A program made the translations under genes and the position numbers. From NCBI RefSeq assembly GCF_030269645.1, contig NZ_BSTR01000004.1, forward strand, positions 62,001 through 126,000: a DNA stretch of 64,000 nucleotides. Reading direction: 5' to 3'. A model generated the notes under the pieces. The model made no database searches. It had not been told where the DNA came from and saw only the letters and a list, made by a program, of their open reading frames with translations. This document shows, in pieces, positions 33,622 to 41,904 of the stretch (its first letter is position 1; each line of letters opens with the position of its first letter). Origin of the DNA: Actinokineospora sp. NBRC 105648 (GTDB lineage Bacteria > Actinomycetota > Actinomycetes > Mycobacteriales > Pseudonocardiaceae).

Positions 33622-33643
33622 TTAATGAACCATGCTTCAATAA
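33622..33643. promoter_or_regulatory. Near-perfect 22-bp palindrome, TetR operator candidate
   Basis: The half TTAATGAACCA and its partner TGCTTCAATAA form an inverted repeat broken only at paired positions 4 and 9 of each half; the core is TGAA-S-CATG-S-TTCA. It ends 4 bp before the TetR start, so binding would block the TetR-SDR operon. AT-rich in a GC-rich setting. Confidence 0.65.
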
Positions 33644-33647
33644 CGGC

Positions 33648-34226
33648 GTGGCCCGCCCCAAGACCATCACCGACCAGCGGTTGCTGGACGCGGCGCACGA
33701 GGTGATCGCCCGGGTCGGACCCGGGTTCACCCTGGCCCAGGTCGCCGCCGAGGCCGGTGTGTCGGTCGGCACCGTGGGCGGGCGGTTCGGCTCGAAGGCC
33801 GGGCTGCTGCGGGCGCTGTTCGCGCACGCGACGGCCGTGGTCGCGGTCGGGATGCGCACGGCGGCGGAGGCCGAGGACGACCCGGTGGCGGGCCTGCGGG
33901 CGGCCGCGACGGTCACCTTCGTCTCCCTCGGCGACGCCGAGAGCGCCGCCAACCACCTGAGCCAGCTGGGGTTCGACCTGATCGACCCGCACCTGCGGGC
34001 CATGTTGGGCACGCACTTCGAGGTGATGCAGGACGAACTGCGGCGCGCTTTCCGCCGGGCGGCACCGCTGCTGCCCGGTGCACCGGGCGAGGACCTGGCC
34101 TCCCGCGTGCTGCTGTCCCTGGTGAACGGCATTTCCATCGACTGGTCCATCCGCCCGCACGGGCGCCTGGTGGACCGGTTGTCCGACGACGTCGACGCGG
34201 TCCTCACGGCGTGGGGCCGCAGGTGA
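33648..34226 (+). CDS. TetR family transcriptional regulator
   Basis: 192 residues from GTG 33648. The helix-turn-helix is RLLDAAHEVIARVGPGFTLAQVAAEAGVSVGTVGGRFGSKAGLLRALF, with a Gly-Arg-Phe variant of the usual tyrosine-containing recognition helix. The C-terminal helical domain binds an unknown ligand. It is transcribed with the SDR gene 16 bp downstream and preceded by a 22-bp palindrome at its own start. Direct autorepression relieved by the SDR substrate is the simplest reading. Confidence 0.85.
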   Translation: MARPKTITDQRLLDAAHEVIARVGPGFTLAQVAAEAGVSVGTVGGRFGSKAGLLRALFAHATAVVAVGMRTAAEAEDDPVAGLRAAATVTFVSLGDAESAANHLSQLGFDLIDPHLRAMLGTHFEVMQDELRRAFRRAAPLLPGAPGEDLASRVLLSLVNGISIDWSIRPHGRLVDRLSDDVDAVLTAWGRR

Positions 34227-34242
34227 GCTGGGAGGACGAACG

Positions 34243-35157
34243 GTGACTGGGCAACTGGCGGGGAAGGCCGCGGTCGTGACGGGCGCGACCCGGGGCTGCG
34301 GCCGCGGCATCGCGGTCGAACTCGGCGCGGCGGGCGCGACGGTATACGTGACCGGCCGCACGACGCGGGCGAGCGCGTCGCCGATGAAGCGCCCGGAGAC
34401 CATCGAGGACACCGCGGAACTGGTCGACGCGGCAGGCGGCAAGGGCATCCCGGTGCGCTGCGACTTCACGGTCGTGTCCGATGTGGACGCCCTGCGCGAC
34501 CGGATCGCCGCCGACCACGGCCACATCGACGTCCTGGTCGACGACGTCTGGGGCGGCGACCCGTTCGTCGAGTTCGGCACCCCGCTCTGGGAGTCCGATT
34601 TGGACAAGGGACTCGGGGTGGTGCACAACGGCCTGGACACCCACATCATCGCCCTGCACCGCCTGCTGCCGCTGGTGGTGAAACAGCGAGGCGGCTTGGT
34701 CATCGAGGTGACCGACGGCGACAACGACCACTACTGGGGCGTCGGGATCCCGTACTACCTGGTCAAAGCAGGCGTCCGGGCAATCGGCCGGGTCCTGGGC
34801 GAAGACCTCAAGGCGCACGGCGCAACCGGCCTTTCGGTGACCCCGGGATTCCTGCGCTCGGAAATGATGCTGGAGGTCTTCGGCGTGACCGAGGAGAATT
34901 GGCGGGAGGGTGTGGCCAAGGACCCCAACTACATCATGGCCGAGACCCCGCGCTACCTCGGCCGCGCGATCGCCGCATTGGCGGCGGACCCGGCGGTCTC
35001 CCGCTTCGCGGGCAAGACCATGGCGAGCTGGACGTTGATGCGCGAGTACGGCTTCACCGACGTCGACGGCTCGCAGCCGGACTGGGGCCGCTGGTTCGAC
35101 GACGTGGTCGCCAAGGGCCTGGACCCGAAGACAGTGGACGCAACCAACTACCGGTAG
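34243..35157 (+). CDS. Short-chain dehydrogenase/reductase under TetR control
   Basis: A 304-residue SDR: GKAAVVTGATRGCGRGIAVEL (cofactor motif), ATVYVTGRTTRAS (Arg residues suggest NADPH), VLVDDVWGGDPF in place of the usual NAG motif, and GIPYYLVKAGVRAIGRVL supplying Tyr-x3-Lys. Longer than classical SDRs, with a C-terminal extension ending near GLDPKTVDATNYR. Substrate unknown. The preceding TetR gene and palindrome point to substrate-induced expression, as in detoxification. Confidence 0.85.
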   Translation: MTGQLAGKAAVVTGATRGCGRGIAVELGAAGATVYVTGRTTRASASPMKRPETIEDTAELVDAAGGKGIPVRCDFTVVSDVDALRDRIAADHGHIDVLVDDVWGGDPFVEFGTPLWESDLDKGLGVVHNGLDTHIIALHRLLPLVVKQRGGLVIEVTDGDNDHYWGVGIPYYLVKAGVRAIGRVLGEDLKAHGATGLSVTPGFLRSEMMLEVFGVTEENWREGVAKDPNYIMAETPRYLGRAIAALAADPAVSRFAGKTMASWTLMREYGFTDVDGSQPDWGRWFDDVVAKGLDPKTVDATNYR

Positions 35158-35235
35158 CGAAGCAGGTAGGCGGAAATAGGTAGGCGGAAATCGGTAGGGC
35201 CGAGTTCCGCCAACCTCGACTTGGCAGCGCAAATG

Positions 35236-35375
35236 CTCGATTGGGTGGATTGGCTTTGTTTGGGGAGAGAAGAGGCGCTAGCCTGGTTCCGGCGTGGGTG
35301 ATCCCTTTCCCACCCGCTTCACCCCGGCGCCTCTTCTCTTAGGGGCCCCGAACAAAGCCAATCCACCCAATCGAG
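35236..35375 (+). repeat. Structured palindromic repeat, copy E (divergent)
   Basis: The terminal stem 35236-35265 (CTCGATTGGGTGGATTGGCT...) pairs with 35346-35375 at all 30 positions, with a single U-G pair. The inner stem AGAGAAGAGGCGC (35266-35278) pairs perfectly with 35327-35339; a third short stem GTGGG/CCCAC lies inside. Both stems differ strongly in sequence from the other copies but keep the same geometry, so pairing rather than sequence is conserved. Located between the SDR and response-regulator genes, which converge. Confidence 0.85.
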
Positions 35376-35414
35376 CGCCACAGCGGAGTGAACAGTTCCA
35401 CCGCAAAACAAGAC

Positions 35415-36080
35415 TCAGACGTCGCCGGGGCGGACCAGGCCGGTCTCGTAGGCGAGCACCACGGCCTGGACCCGGTCCCGGAGCTCCAATTTGGACAGGA
35501 CGCGCCCCACGTGGGTCTTCACCGTCGCCTCGGACAGGAACAGCTTCCGGGCGATCTCGGTGTTCGACAGCCCCTGGGCCATCAGCACCAGGACTTCCCG
35601 CTCCCGCTCGGTGAGCACGTTGAGCACCGAGGCGTCCCGCAGCTCCCCGCCGCCGGGTCCCAGGAACCGGTCCAACAACCGCCGGGTGACGCTCGGGGAG
35701 ACGACCGCGTCGCCGCTGGCCACCGAGCGCAGTGCGGAGACCAGGTGGCTCGGGGGTGTGTCCTTGAGCAGGAACCCGCTGGCCCCGCAGCGCAACGCGG
35801 ACAGGGCGTACTCGTCGAGGTCGAAGGTGGTCATCACCAGCACCTTGGAGGTGCCGTTCTCGGTGATCACCTTGGTCGCCTCGACGCCGTCGAGCACCGG
35901 CATCCGGACGTCCATCAGCACCACGTCCGGGCGCAGCCGCTCGGCCAGCTCGATCGCCGCGCGGCCGTCGCCTGCCTCGCCGACGACCTCCATGTCCTCT
36001 TGCGCGCCGAGCACCATGCGGAAGCCGACCCGCATCAGCTCTTGGTCGTCCACCAGCACAACCCTGATCACGCGTCCCAA
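35415..36080 (-). CDS. NarL-family response regulator
   Basis: 221 residues. Receiver domain: IRVVLVDDQELMRVGF (acidic pocket), VVLMDVRMPVLDG (phospho-Asp) and a Lys in FLLKDTPP. LuxR-type HTH: LTEREREVLVLMAQGLSNTEIARKLFLSEATVKTHV. Cytoplasmic DNA-binding partner of the kinase immediately upstream on the same strand (22-bp gap). The genes it controls are not evident. Confidence 0.93.
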   Translation of the reverse strand: MGRVIRVVLVDDQELMRVGFRMVLGAQEDMEVVGEAGDGRAAIELAERLRPDVVLMDVRMPVLDGVEATKVITENGTSKVLVMTTFDLDEYALSALRCGASGFLLKDTPPSHLVSALRSVASGDAVVSPSVTRRLLDRFLGPGGGELRDASVLNVLTEREREVLVLMAQGLSNTEIARKLFLSEATVKTHVGRVLSKLELRDRVQAVVLAYETGLVRPGDV

Positions 36081-36102
36081 CGTAGACCTCGCAGCCGCGG
36101 CT

Positions 36103-37329
36103 TCACGCGGTGGTCACCGGGAGCACTGCCCGGACCCGCCAGCCGCCCTCGGTGTGCGGGCCCGCTTGCAGGGTCCCGCCGAACACGTTCGCCCGCTCCC
36201 GCATGCCGATCAGCCCGTTGCCGCCCACCGCGGTGAGGCCCTTGCGGGAGCTGCCCGGTCCACGGTCGGTGATGTCGAGTTCCACCCGGTCCCCCACCCG
36301 GGTGACCTGCACGGCCGCGGTCGCCCCCGGGCCCGCGTGCTTGATCGTGTTGGTCAGCGCCTCTTGGACGATGCGGTAGATGCCCAGGCCGACACCGGCG
36401 GGCAGGTCGTCCAGCTCGCCTGCCAGGTCCAGACGCACCGGCACGCCGATCGCGCGCACCCGCTCGGCCAGGTCCGAGATGGACTGCGCGCCCGGCTGCG
36501 GGGCGCGGTCGGACTCGGTGTCGTCGCTGCGCAGCACGCCCAGCAGGCGCCGCAGTTCGGTGAGGGCCTCCCGGCCGGTGGCCGAGATCGTGTTGAGCGC
36601 CCGCTCGGCCATCTCCGGCTGCGAGCGGACCGCGTAGGCCGCGCCGTCGGCCTGCACCACGATGACGCTGACCGCGTGCGCCACCACGTCGTGCAGCTCG
36701 CGGGCGATGCGCGCGCGCTCCTGGCCGACGGCGATCCTGGCCTGCTGGTCGCGCTCGGTCTCCAGCAGGTCCAGCCGCCGTTCGACCTCGCTGTGGTAGG
36801 CCCGGCGGGCGCCCATGAACTCGCCGAGCACCCAGCAGAAGGCGAAGATCACCACGATGACCAGCGTCGGCAGCACCCCCGCGGGCATGTCCAGCCGCCA
36901 GATCGCCCAGATGGTGACGCCGACGGCCAGCCACAGCACGTAGAGGGCGCCCTGCCTGCGCCCGACGTAGGCGACCACGGTGTAGAGCGAGATCCCCAGC
37001 GCGATGTCGGCCACCCGGATGCGCGCGTCGGTCTGGTTCAGCGCCGCGGCGGAGTGGGTCAGCAGCTGGGCGAAGCCCGCGGCCAGGATCAGGTAGGCCG
37101 AGAGCAGCGGGTCGCGCCTGCGCACCACCAGCGGCCCGAGCAGCGCGACGCCGACGAGGAAGAACGCGACCGGTTGCACCCCGCCGGGCATGCTGATGAC
37201 GGTGAGCAGCTCCATGCAGGCCAGCACCGCCGCGATGACGCAGTCCCCGGCGATGGGGTGCCTCTTCATCCACATGCTCAGCCGTCGCACCAGGTGAGCG
37301 TAGGCACCGGTGCCGTCCGACCGCGTCAC
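36103..37329 (-). CDS. Sensor histidine kinase (HisKA_3 type)
   Basis: About 408 residues. The N-terminal half has five to six hydrophobic helices without a large extracellular domain, so it likely senses within the membrane. It continues ERARIARELHDVVAHAVSVIVVQADG (phospho-His in RELHD), GLGIYRIVQEALTNTIKHA (N box) and GGNGLIGMRERANVFGG (G box). It phosphorylates the NarL-type regulator encoded 22 bp downstream. The start is uncertain: GTG 37329 is chosen, but upstream and downstream starts are possible. Confidence 0.88.
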   Translation of the reverse strand: MTRSDGTGAYAHLVRRLSMWMKRHPIAGDCVIAAVLACMELLTVISMPGGVQPVAFFLVGVALLGPLVVRRRDPLLSAYLILAAGFAQLLTHSAAALNQTDARIRVADIALGISLYTVVAYVGRRQGALYVLWLAVGVTIWAIWRLDMPAGVLPTLVIVVIFAFCWVLGEFMGARRAYHSEVERRLDLLETERDQQARIAVGQERARIARELHDVVAHAVSVIVVQADGAAYAVRSQPEMAERALNTISATGREALTELRRLLGVLRSDDTESDRAPQPGAQSISDLAERVRAIGVPVRLDLAGELDDLPAGVGLGIYRIVQEALTNTIKHAGPGATAAVQVTRVGDRVELDITDRGPGSSRKGLTAVGGNGLIGMRERANVFGGTLQAGPHTEGGWRVRAVLPVTTA

Positions 37330-37452
37330 CCCGCCGTCGCATTGCCGGTGCGACCGCAGGCTGAGCGGCGCGGACGCGGCTGTTCGGGCGACTCCGGCCA
37401 CAGCCGGGGCCGGTCATGGCACGATTCGTCCCGACACCAGGGGAGGACCGGC

Positions 37453-39042
37453 TTGTCGACCGCGACCGAGCAGCAGCACCTGGCCGGGCCGTTGTCCGCG
37501 GCCGTGGCCAACCTGTGCCAGCGCCTGCAGCCGCAGGTGTCCGCGCGCACCGCGGCGGGTTTCCGCGAGGTGCTGCGCAGACTGTCCGCGCCGCTGCAGG
37601 TCGCGGTGGCCGGGCGGATCAAGTCGGGCAAGTCCACCCTGGTCAACGCCCTGATCGGCAGGCGGGTCGCGCCCACCGACGTCGGCGAGTGCACCCGGCT
37701 GGTCACCCGCTTCCAGTACGGCACCGTCGACCGGGTCGAGCTGATCTTCACCGACGGCCGCAAGCAGGTGCTGCCCTTCGACGTCGGCGGCATGATCCCC
37801 AACGACCTCGAGGTCGACTTCGACAAGGTCTCGCACCTGGAGGCGTACCTGACCAACGCCGTGCTGCGCGACCTGACGGTGATCGACACCCCCGGCCTCG
37901 GCTCGCTCGACCTGGCCTCGGTCAAGCGCACCGAGCAGCTGCTCGGTGCCGCCAAGCACCGCAAGTCGGGTGCCGAGGCCGTCGAGGGCGAGGAACCCGA
38001 GGAGGAGGACGGCGACGAGCTCGACGACACCTCCCGCAACGCGGTCGCCGGTGCCGAGGCGGTGCTCTACGTGGTCACCCAGGGCGTGCGCGCCGACGAC
38101 CAGCAGGCCCTCGCCGCGTTCACCGCCGCCACCGCCAGCCGCGAGGCCGGGCCGGTCAACGCCATCGCCGTGCTCAACAAGGCCGACACCATCACCCCGG
38201 AGTCGGTCTCGGGCAGCGACGGCGACGTGTGGAAGGCGGCGACGATGCTCGCCGAGAAGCAGGCGGCCACGCTCAAGCCGCGGGTCGCCGACGTCATCCC
38301 GGTCATCGGCCTGATCGCCGAGTCCGCCGAGTCAGGCGGCTTCACCTCCGCCGACGCCGACGCCCTGCGCCAGCTCTCCCACCTCGACGACGCGGTGTGG
38401 GACACGATGTTGATCTCGGCGGACATCTTCACCAGCTGGGAGTGCGACGTGCCCACCGGCACCCGCGCGCGCCTGCTGGAGAAGCTCGACCTCTACGGCA
38501 TCCGCTGCGCGGTGGACGCCCTGCGCGCCGAACCCGAGCTGACCGCAGGCGCCCTCCGCCGCAAACTCCTCGACGCCTCCGGCCTCGCGGGCGTCCGCTC
38601 CCGCCTGGACGCGGTCTTCCGCGCCCGCGCCGACGGCATCAAGGCGGCGGCGGCCCTGGCCTCGGTCACCGCGCTGGCGCACGCCTCCGGCGACCCGGGC
38701 GAACGCCAGCGCGTCCACGACGCGATCGAGGTCCTGCTGGCCAAGCCGGAAGCCCACCAACTGCGCCTCCTGGAGGCGCTGACCCTGGTGACCTCCGGCG
38801 CGGTCAACATGCCCGACGACCTGGCCGAAGAGGTGCTGAGAGTCGGCAGCAGCGCGGAGGTGGGCGAGCAGCTGGGCATGAAGGGCCGCCCGCACAAGGA
38901 GCTCTCGGCCTACGCCCTGGAACGCGCGGGCTGGTGGCGCTCGTTCGCCTCATTCGGCGCCACGCCGGCCCAGAGCCGCGTGGCGCACGTGGTGCACCGG
39001 GCCTACTTCCTGATCTGGCAACAACTCAAAGCCCAATCCTGA
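37453..39042 (+). CDS. Dynamin-like GTPase (first)
   Basis: 529 residues from TTG 37453, supported by GGGGAGG 6 nt upstream. GTPase motifs: G1 VAGRIKSGKSTLVNALIG, G2 Thr in GECTRLVT, G3 LTVIDTPGLGSL, G4 VLNKADT. An acidic insert (AEAVEGEEPEEEDGDELDD) follows G3. The rest is helical, with no evident membrane helix. Similar in size and layout to the IniC-type member of actinobacterial dynamin pairs, thought to remodel or repair membranes. Partner of the larger GTPase at 39978. Confidence 0.85.
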   Translation: MSTATEQQHLAGPLSAAVANLCQRLQPQVSARTAAGFREVLRRLSAPLQVAVAGRIKSGKSTLVNALIGRRVAPTDVGECTRLVTRFQYGTVDRVELIFTDGRKQVLPFDVGGMIPNDLEVDFDKVSHLEAYLTNAVLRDLTVIDTPGLGSLDLASVKRTEQLLGAAKHRKSGAEAVEGEEPEEEDGDELDDTSRNAVAGAEAVLYVVTQGVRADDQQALAAFTAATASREAGPVNAIAVLNKADTITPESVSGSDGDVWKAATMLAEKQAATLKPRVADVIPVIGLIAESAESGGFTSADADALRQLSHLDDAVWDTMLISADIFTSWECDVPTGTRARLLEKLDLYGIRCAVDALRAEPELTAGALRRKLLDASGLAGVRSRLDAVFRARADGIKAAAALASVTALAHASGDPGERQRVHDAIEVLLAKPEAHQLRLLEALTLVTSGAVNMPDDLAEEVLRVGSSAEVGEQLGMKGRPHKELSAYALERAGWWRSFASFGATPAQSRVAHVVHRAYFLIWQQLKAQS

Positions 39043-39214
39043 CCTAGCGAAGATCCGACCCTGTGTCGTTCTCTACCTAGACCCTGCTCGTTACCGGGGG
39101 CGGTATCTGGAGGAGTTCCGCGGCGAGCCGGCCGGGCGAGCTTGCCCGAGTGGTCTACACGCTGCGCCTGCTGTCGAGGGTCGTCGCACTGCGCCAAGCG
39201 CGCGGCTTGGCCGG

Positions 39215-39424
39215 ATGGCTTGGGACACGGCGGTGACCGCTCTCCTGCGGCACGTGGTCGACGACGGGGCCTGCACCCGGCGGGCGATAGCCTTGATCAT
39301 CAGCACCGCGTTCGCCGTGGCCGGGTTGGTGGCCGTGCTCGGTCTTGTTCCCGTCACCGTCCTCGTCCCACCCAGCCTGTCCGCTCTCCTGCTCCGCCGG
39401 GGAAGGACACCCGAACGGGTCTGA
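39215..39424 (+). CDS. Small hypothetical membrane protein
   Basis: A 69-residue ORF: a soluble start (MAWDTAVTALLRHVVDDGACTRR), one or two hydrophobic helices (IALIISTAFAVAGLVAVLGLVPVTVLVPPSLSALL) and a basic end. Third-position G/C supports coding, but the ribosome-binding site is weak. It lies between the two dynamin-type GTPase genes and could be a membrane partner. Family not recognised. Confidence 0.4.
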   Translation: MAWDTAVTALLRHVVDDGACTRRAIALIISTAFAVAGLVAVLGLVPVTVLVPPSLSALLLRRGRTPERV

Positions 39425-39486
39425 CCGAGCGTGTCCGCGCTATACGATTCGGCGGCAACTGGCGCGGACAGGCTGGGTGGGACGAG

Positions 39487-39981
39487 ATGGCTTCCTGGTT
39501 CAAGGGCAAGCGCAAGGACGGGGTCGAGGACTCCACCATCGAGGTGCGGGCGCAGGTGATCGCCGACGTCGACAGCGCGGAGCAGGCCCGGCCGCCCGAG
39601 CAGACAGCAGAGGACGAGTTGGTGGACGATTTCCGGGTCGAGCCCGCGTTGGTGAGCATCGCGCCCGAGCTCTACGACCAGGCCGTGGACGAGCGGCGGT
39701 CGCTGGTGGCGCTGTGCCTCTACGCCCACGACCGGGCCCGCAGCTCCGGTGTCGCCGAGCGGATCGAGGAGGGGTTGGCCGCCGTGGGGGTCACCGCGCT
39801 GCGGCCCGACGGGGAGCGGTTCGACCCTGCCCACCACGAGGCCGGGGGCACCGTGGGCACCGAGGACGACCTGCTCGACGGCACCGTCGCGGAGACCGAG
39901 GTGGTCGGGTTCAGCGACCGCGGCCAGCTGCTGCGGCCGCCGATCGTCACCGTCTACACCGGCAAGGCGACCACCGCATGA
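39487..39981 (+). CDS. GrpE-like nucleotide-exchange factor
   Basis: 164 residues from ATG 39487. After a charged N-terminus (MASWFKGKRKDGVEDS) and a helical region, the C-terminal half resembles the GrpE beta domain: IEEGLAAVGVTALRPDGERFDPAHHEAGGTV (GrpE has FDPxxHEA) and VGFSDRGQLLRPPIVTVYTG (GrpE has G...LRPAxVxV). GrpE releases ADP from Hsp70 chaperones. No Hsp70 is encoded nearby, so it may act on a distant DnaK or have a new job with the GTPases. It is coupled by an ATGA overlap to the second GTPase gene. Confidence 0.75.
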   Translation: MASWFKGKRKDGVEDSTIEVRAQVIADVDSAEQARPPEQTAEDELVDDFRVEPALVSIAPELYDQAVDERRSLVALCLYAHDRARSSGVAERIEEGLAAVGVTALRPDGERFDPAHHEAGGTVGTEDDLLDGTVAETEVVGFSDRGQLLRPPIVTVYTGKATTA

Positions 39982-41813
39982 CCCAGCCGAAGCAGCCGCT
40001 GTCGCTGCCCAAGCAGGTCGCCCAGGCCCGCGAGTCGCTGCTGACCCTGCTCAAGGAGTCCGCGCCCGAGTCGGCGCAGTGGGTCGAGGAGATCCGCGCG
40101 CGGCGCAAGAAGAAGCCGAGCGTCGTCGTGGTCGGGGAGACCAACCGGGGCAAGAGCTCGTTGGTCAACGCCCTGATCGACAGCCCCGGGCTGTCCCCTG
40201 TGGACGCTGACGTGGCCACCGCGACCTACCTCGTGTTCGGGCACGCCGAGGAGTGGGAGGCGCGGGCCTGCTACCCCGGGCAGCTGGCGCCGGTGCCGGT
40301 CGACCTGGCCAAGCTGGTCAACTGGGTGTCCGCGGCGCACGAGCTGCCCGACGGCGAGCTGCCGCCGCGCTACGTCGAGGTCGACGGGCCGGTGCCGATG
40401 CTGGAGAAGCTGGTCGTCGTCGACACCCCCGGGGTCGGCGGGCTGGACTCGGTGCACGGCGAGCTGGCCGTCGAGGCCGCCGCCTCGGCCACCGCGCTGC
40501 TGTTCGTGGTCGACGCGTCCGCGCCGTTCACCACCGGCGAGCTGAGCTTCCTGGCCGGGGTCGGCGAGCGGGTGGAGACCGTGGTCTTCGCGCTGTCCAA
40601 GGTGGACGCCTACCGCGGCTGGCGGCAGGTGCAGGAGGCCAACCAGCAGCTCCTCGCCGAGCACGCGCCCCGGTTCAAGGACGCGGTCTTCCACCCGGTG
40701 TCCTCGCGGATGTACGAGATGGCGGGCAAGGCGCCCAACCCCGAGGCCGTCGAGATGCTCAAGGAGCGCTCCGGGATCGCCGAGCTCTCCCAGGCGCTGC
40801 AGTCGCTGCTGGTCGGCCGCTCGGCGATGCTCGGTGAGGCGAACACCCTGCGTGCGCTGTCCTCCGCGCTCGGTGAGCTGAAGGTGACCCTGGACAACGA
40901 GCGCCGCGCGCTGACCACCGGCGAGGCCGAGGCCGAGGCGCTGCGCGCGCGCAAGGACGAGCTGGCCGCCGAGCGCCGCTCGTCCACCCGCGGCTGGCAG
41001 GTGAAGCTGCGCAGCGAGATCCAGCGGGCCCGGCTGGAGAACGCGCACGAGGTCAGCCGCCAGATGCGCGACCTGCAGTCCTGGTTCCGCCAGGCCATCG
41101 ACACCTCCGACCGGGACAAGCTCAAGGAGCTGCCCGGCCAGGTCGACGCGGCCATGCAGATGGTCAGCGGCCGGATCAGCGAGGCGGTGAGCGTCCGGCT
41201 CAACCAGGTGGCCGACTCCGTCCTCAGTGAACTGTTCAGCGCCGAGGAGCTGGAGGTCATCCGCGGCCAGTTCGCCCGGTCCGGACAGTCCCAGGTGGTC
41301 TTGCGGACCGCGGAGAAGCGGCTGCCGACCGCCGAGGACAAGCTGCTGGTGTTCATGGGCGTCTCCGGCGGCTTCGGCGCGGGCAAGATGGCCGTGCTCC
41401 CGCTCGCGGGCGCGATCGCCGCGCCGATCCTGCTGGTGCCCACGATCATCATCGGCCTGGGCGCCGGCTGGTGGATCGCCCGCACCCGCAAGCACACCGC
41501 GGACAAACAGCACATGAAGACCTGGCTCAACGAGTCGATCGCCGACTCGCGCTCCACTTTGGACCAGCTGGTCTCCGAGCAGCTGATCGACGCCGAGTCG
41601 CAGCTCTCGCTGGCCCTCGACGAGGCGCTGGGCAAGCGGATCAGCGGGATCGAGGAGCAGCTGCGCGAGGTGGACAAGGCCCTGCGGCTGGACGTGAGCG
41701 AGCGGCAGAAGCGGGTGACCGTGGTGAACAAGCGGCTCGCCGACGTGGTTTCCGGGCGCGACCGGGCCGAGCGGCTGCTCGCCGGGATCCGGTCCGTTCG
41801 CGACAAGAACTAA
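39978..41813 (+). CDS. Dynamin-like GTPase (second, with membrane segment)
   Basis: 611 residues. GTPase motifs: G1 VVGETNRGKSSLVNALI, G3 KLVVVDTPGVGG, G4 ALSKVDAY. A long coiled-coil region (ERRALTTGEAEAEALRARKDEL...) follows. A hydrophobic hairpin (MAVLPLAGAIAAPILLVPTIIIGLGAGWW) lies at about residues 470-500, with a second coiled region at the C-terminus. This is the IniA/bacterial-dynamin layout, in which the hydrophobic part inserts into membrane. Overlaps the GrpE-like gene by 4 bp and is surely co-expressed. Confidence 0.87.
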   Translation: MTQPKQPLSLPKQVAQARESLLTLLKESAPESAQWVEEIRARRKKKPSVVVVGETNRGKSSLVNALIDSPGLSPVDADVATATYLVFGHAEEWEARACYPGQLAPVPVDLAKLVNWVSAAHELPDGELPPRYVEVDGPVPMLEKLVVVDTPGVGGLDSVHGELAVEAAASATALLFVVDASAPFTTGELSFLAGVGERVETVVFALSKVDAYRGWRQVQEANQQLLAEHAPRFKDAVFHPVSSRMYEMAGKAPNPEAVEMLKERSGIAELSQALQSLLVGRSAMLGEANTLRALSSALGELKVTLDNERRALTTGEAEAEALRARKDELAAERRSSTRGWQVKLRSEIQRARLENAHEVSRQMRDLQSWFRQAIDTSDRDKLKELPGQVDAAMQMVSGRISEAVSVRLNQVADSVLSELFSAEELEVIRGQFARSGQSQVVLRTAEKRLPTAEDKLLVFMGVSGGFGAGKMAVLPLAGAIAAPILLVPTIIIGLGAGWWIARTRKHTADKQHMKTWLNESIADSRSTLDQLVSEQLIDAESQLSLALDEALGKRISGIEEQLREVDKALRLDVSERQKRVTVVNKRLADVVSGRDRAERLLAGIRSVRDKN

Positions 41814-41904
41814 CGGCGTAACACCGGGAACCGGTCCGGCGAAGCGTCAGTCATACCGCCAACAAGCCAGAGAAATCCCGAGAGGGATGAGTTAGGGGGC
41901 ACCC

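Noticed and set aside
35491-37452. Upstream extension of the first dynamin gene over the two-component genes
   Set aside because: It is antisense to the response-regulator and kinase genes. The TTG at 37453 has a good ribosome-binding site and matches the family start.
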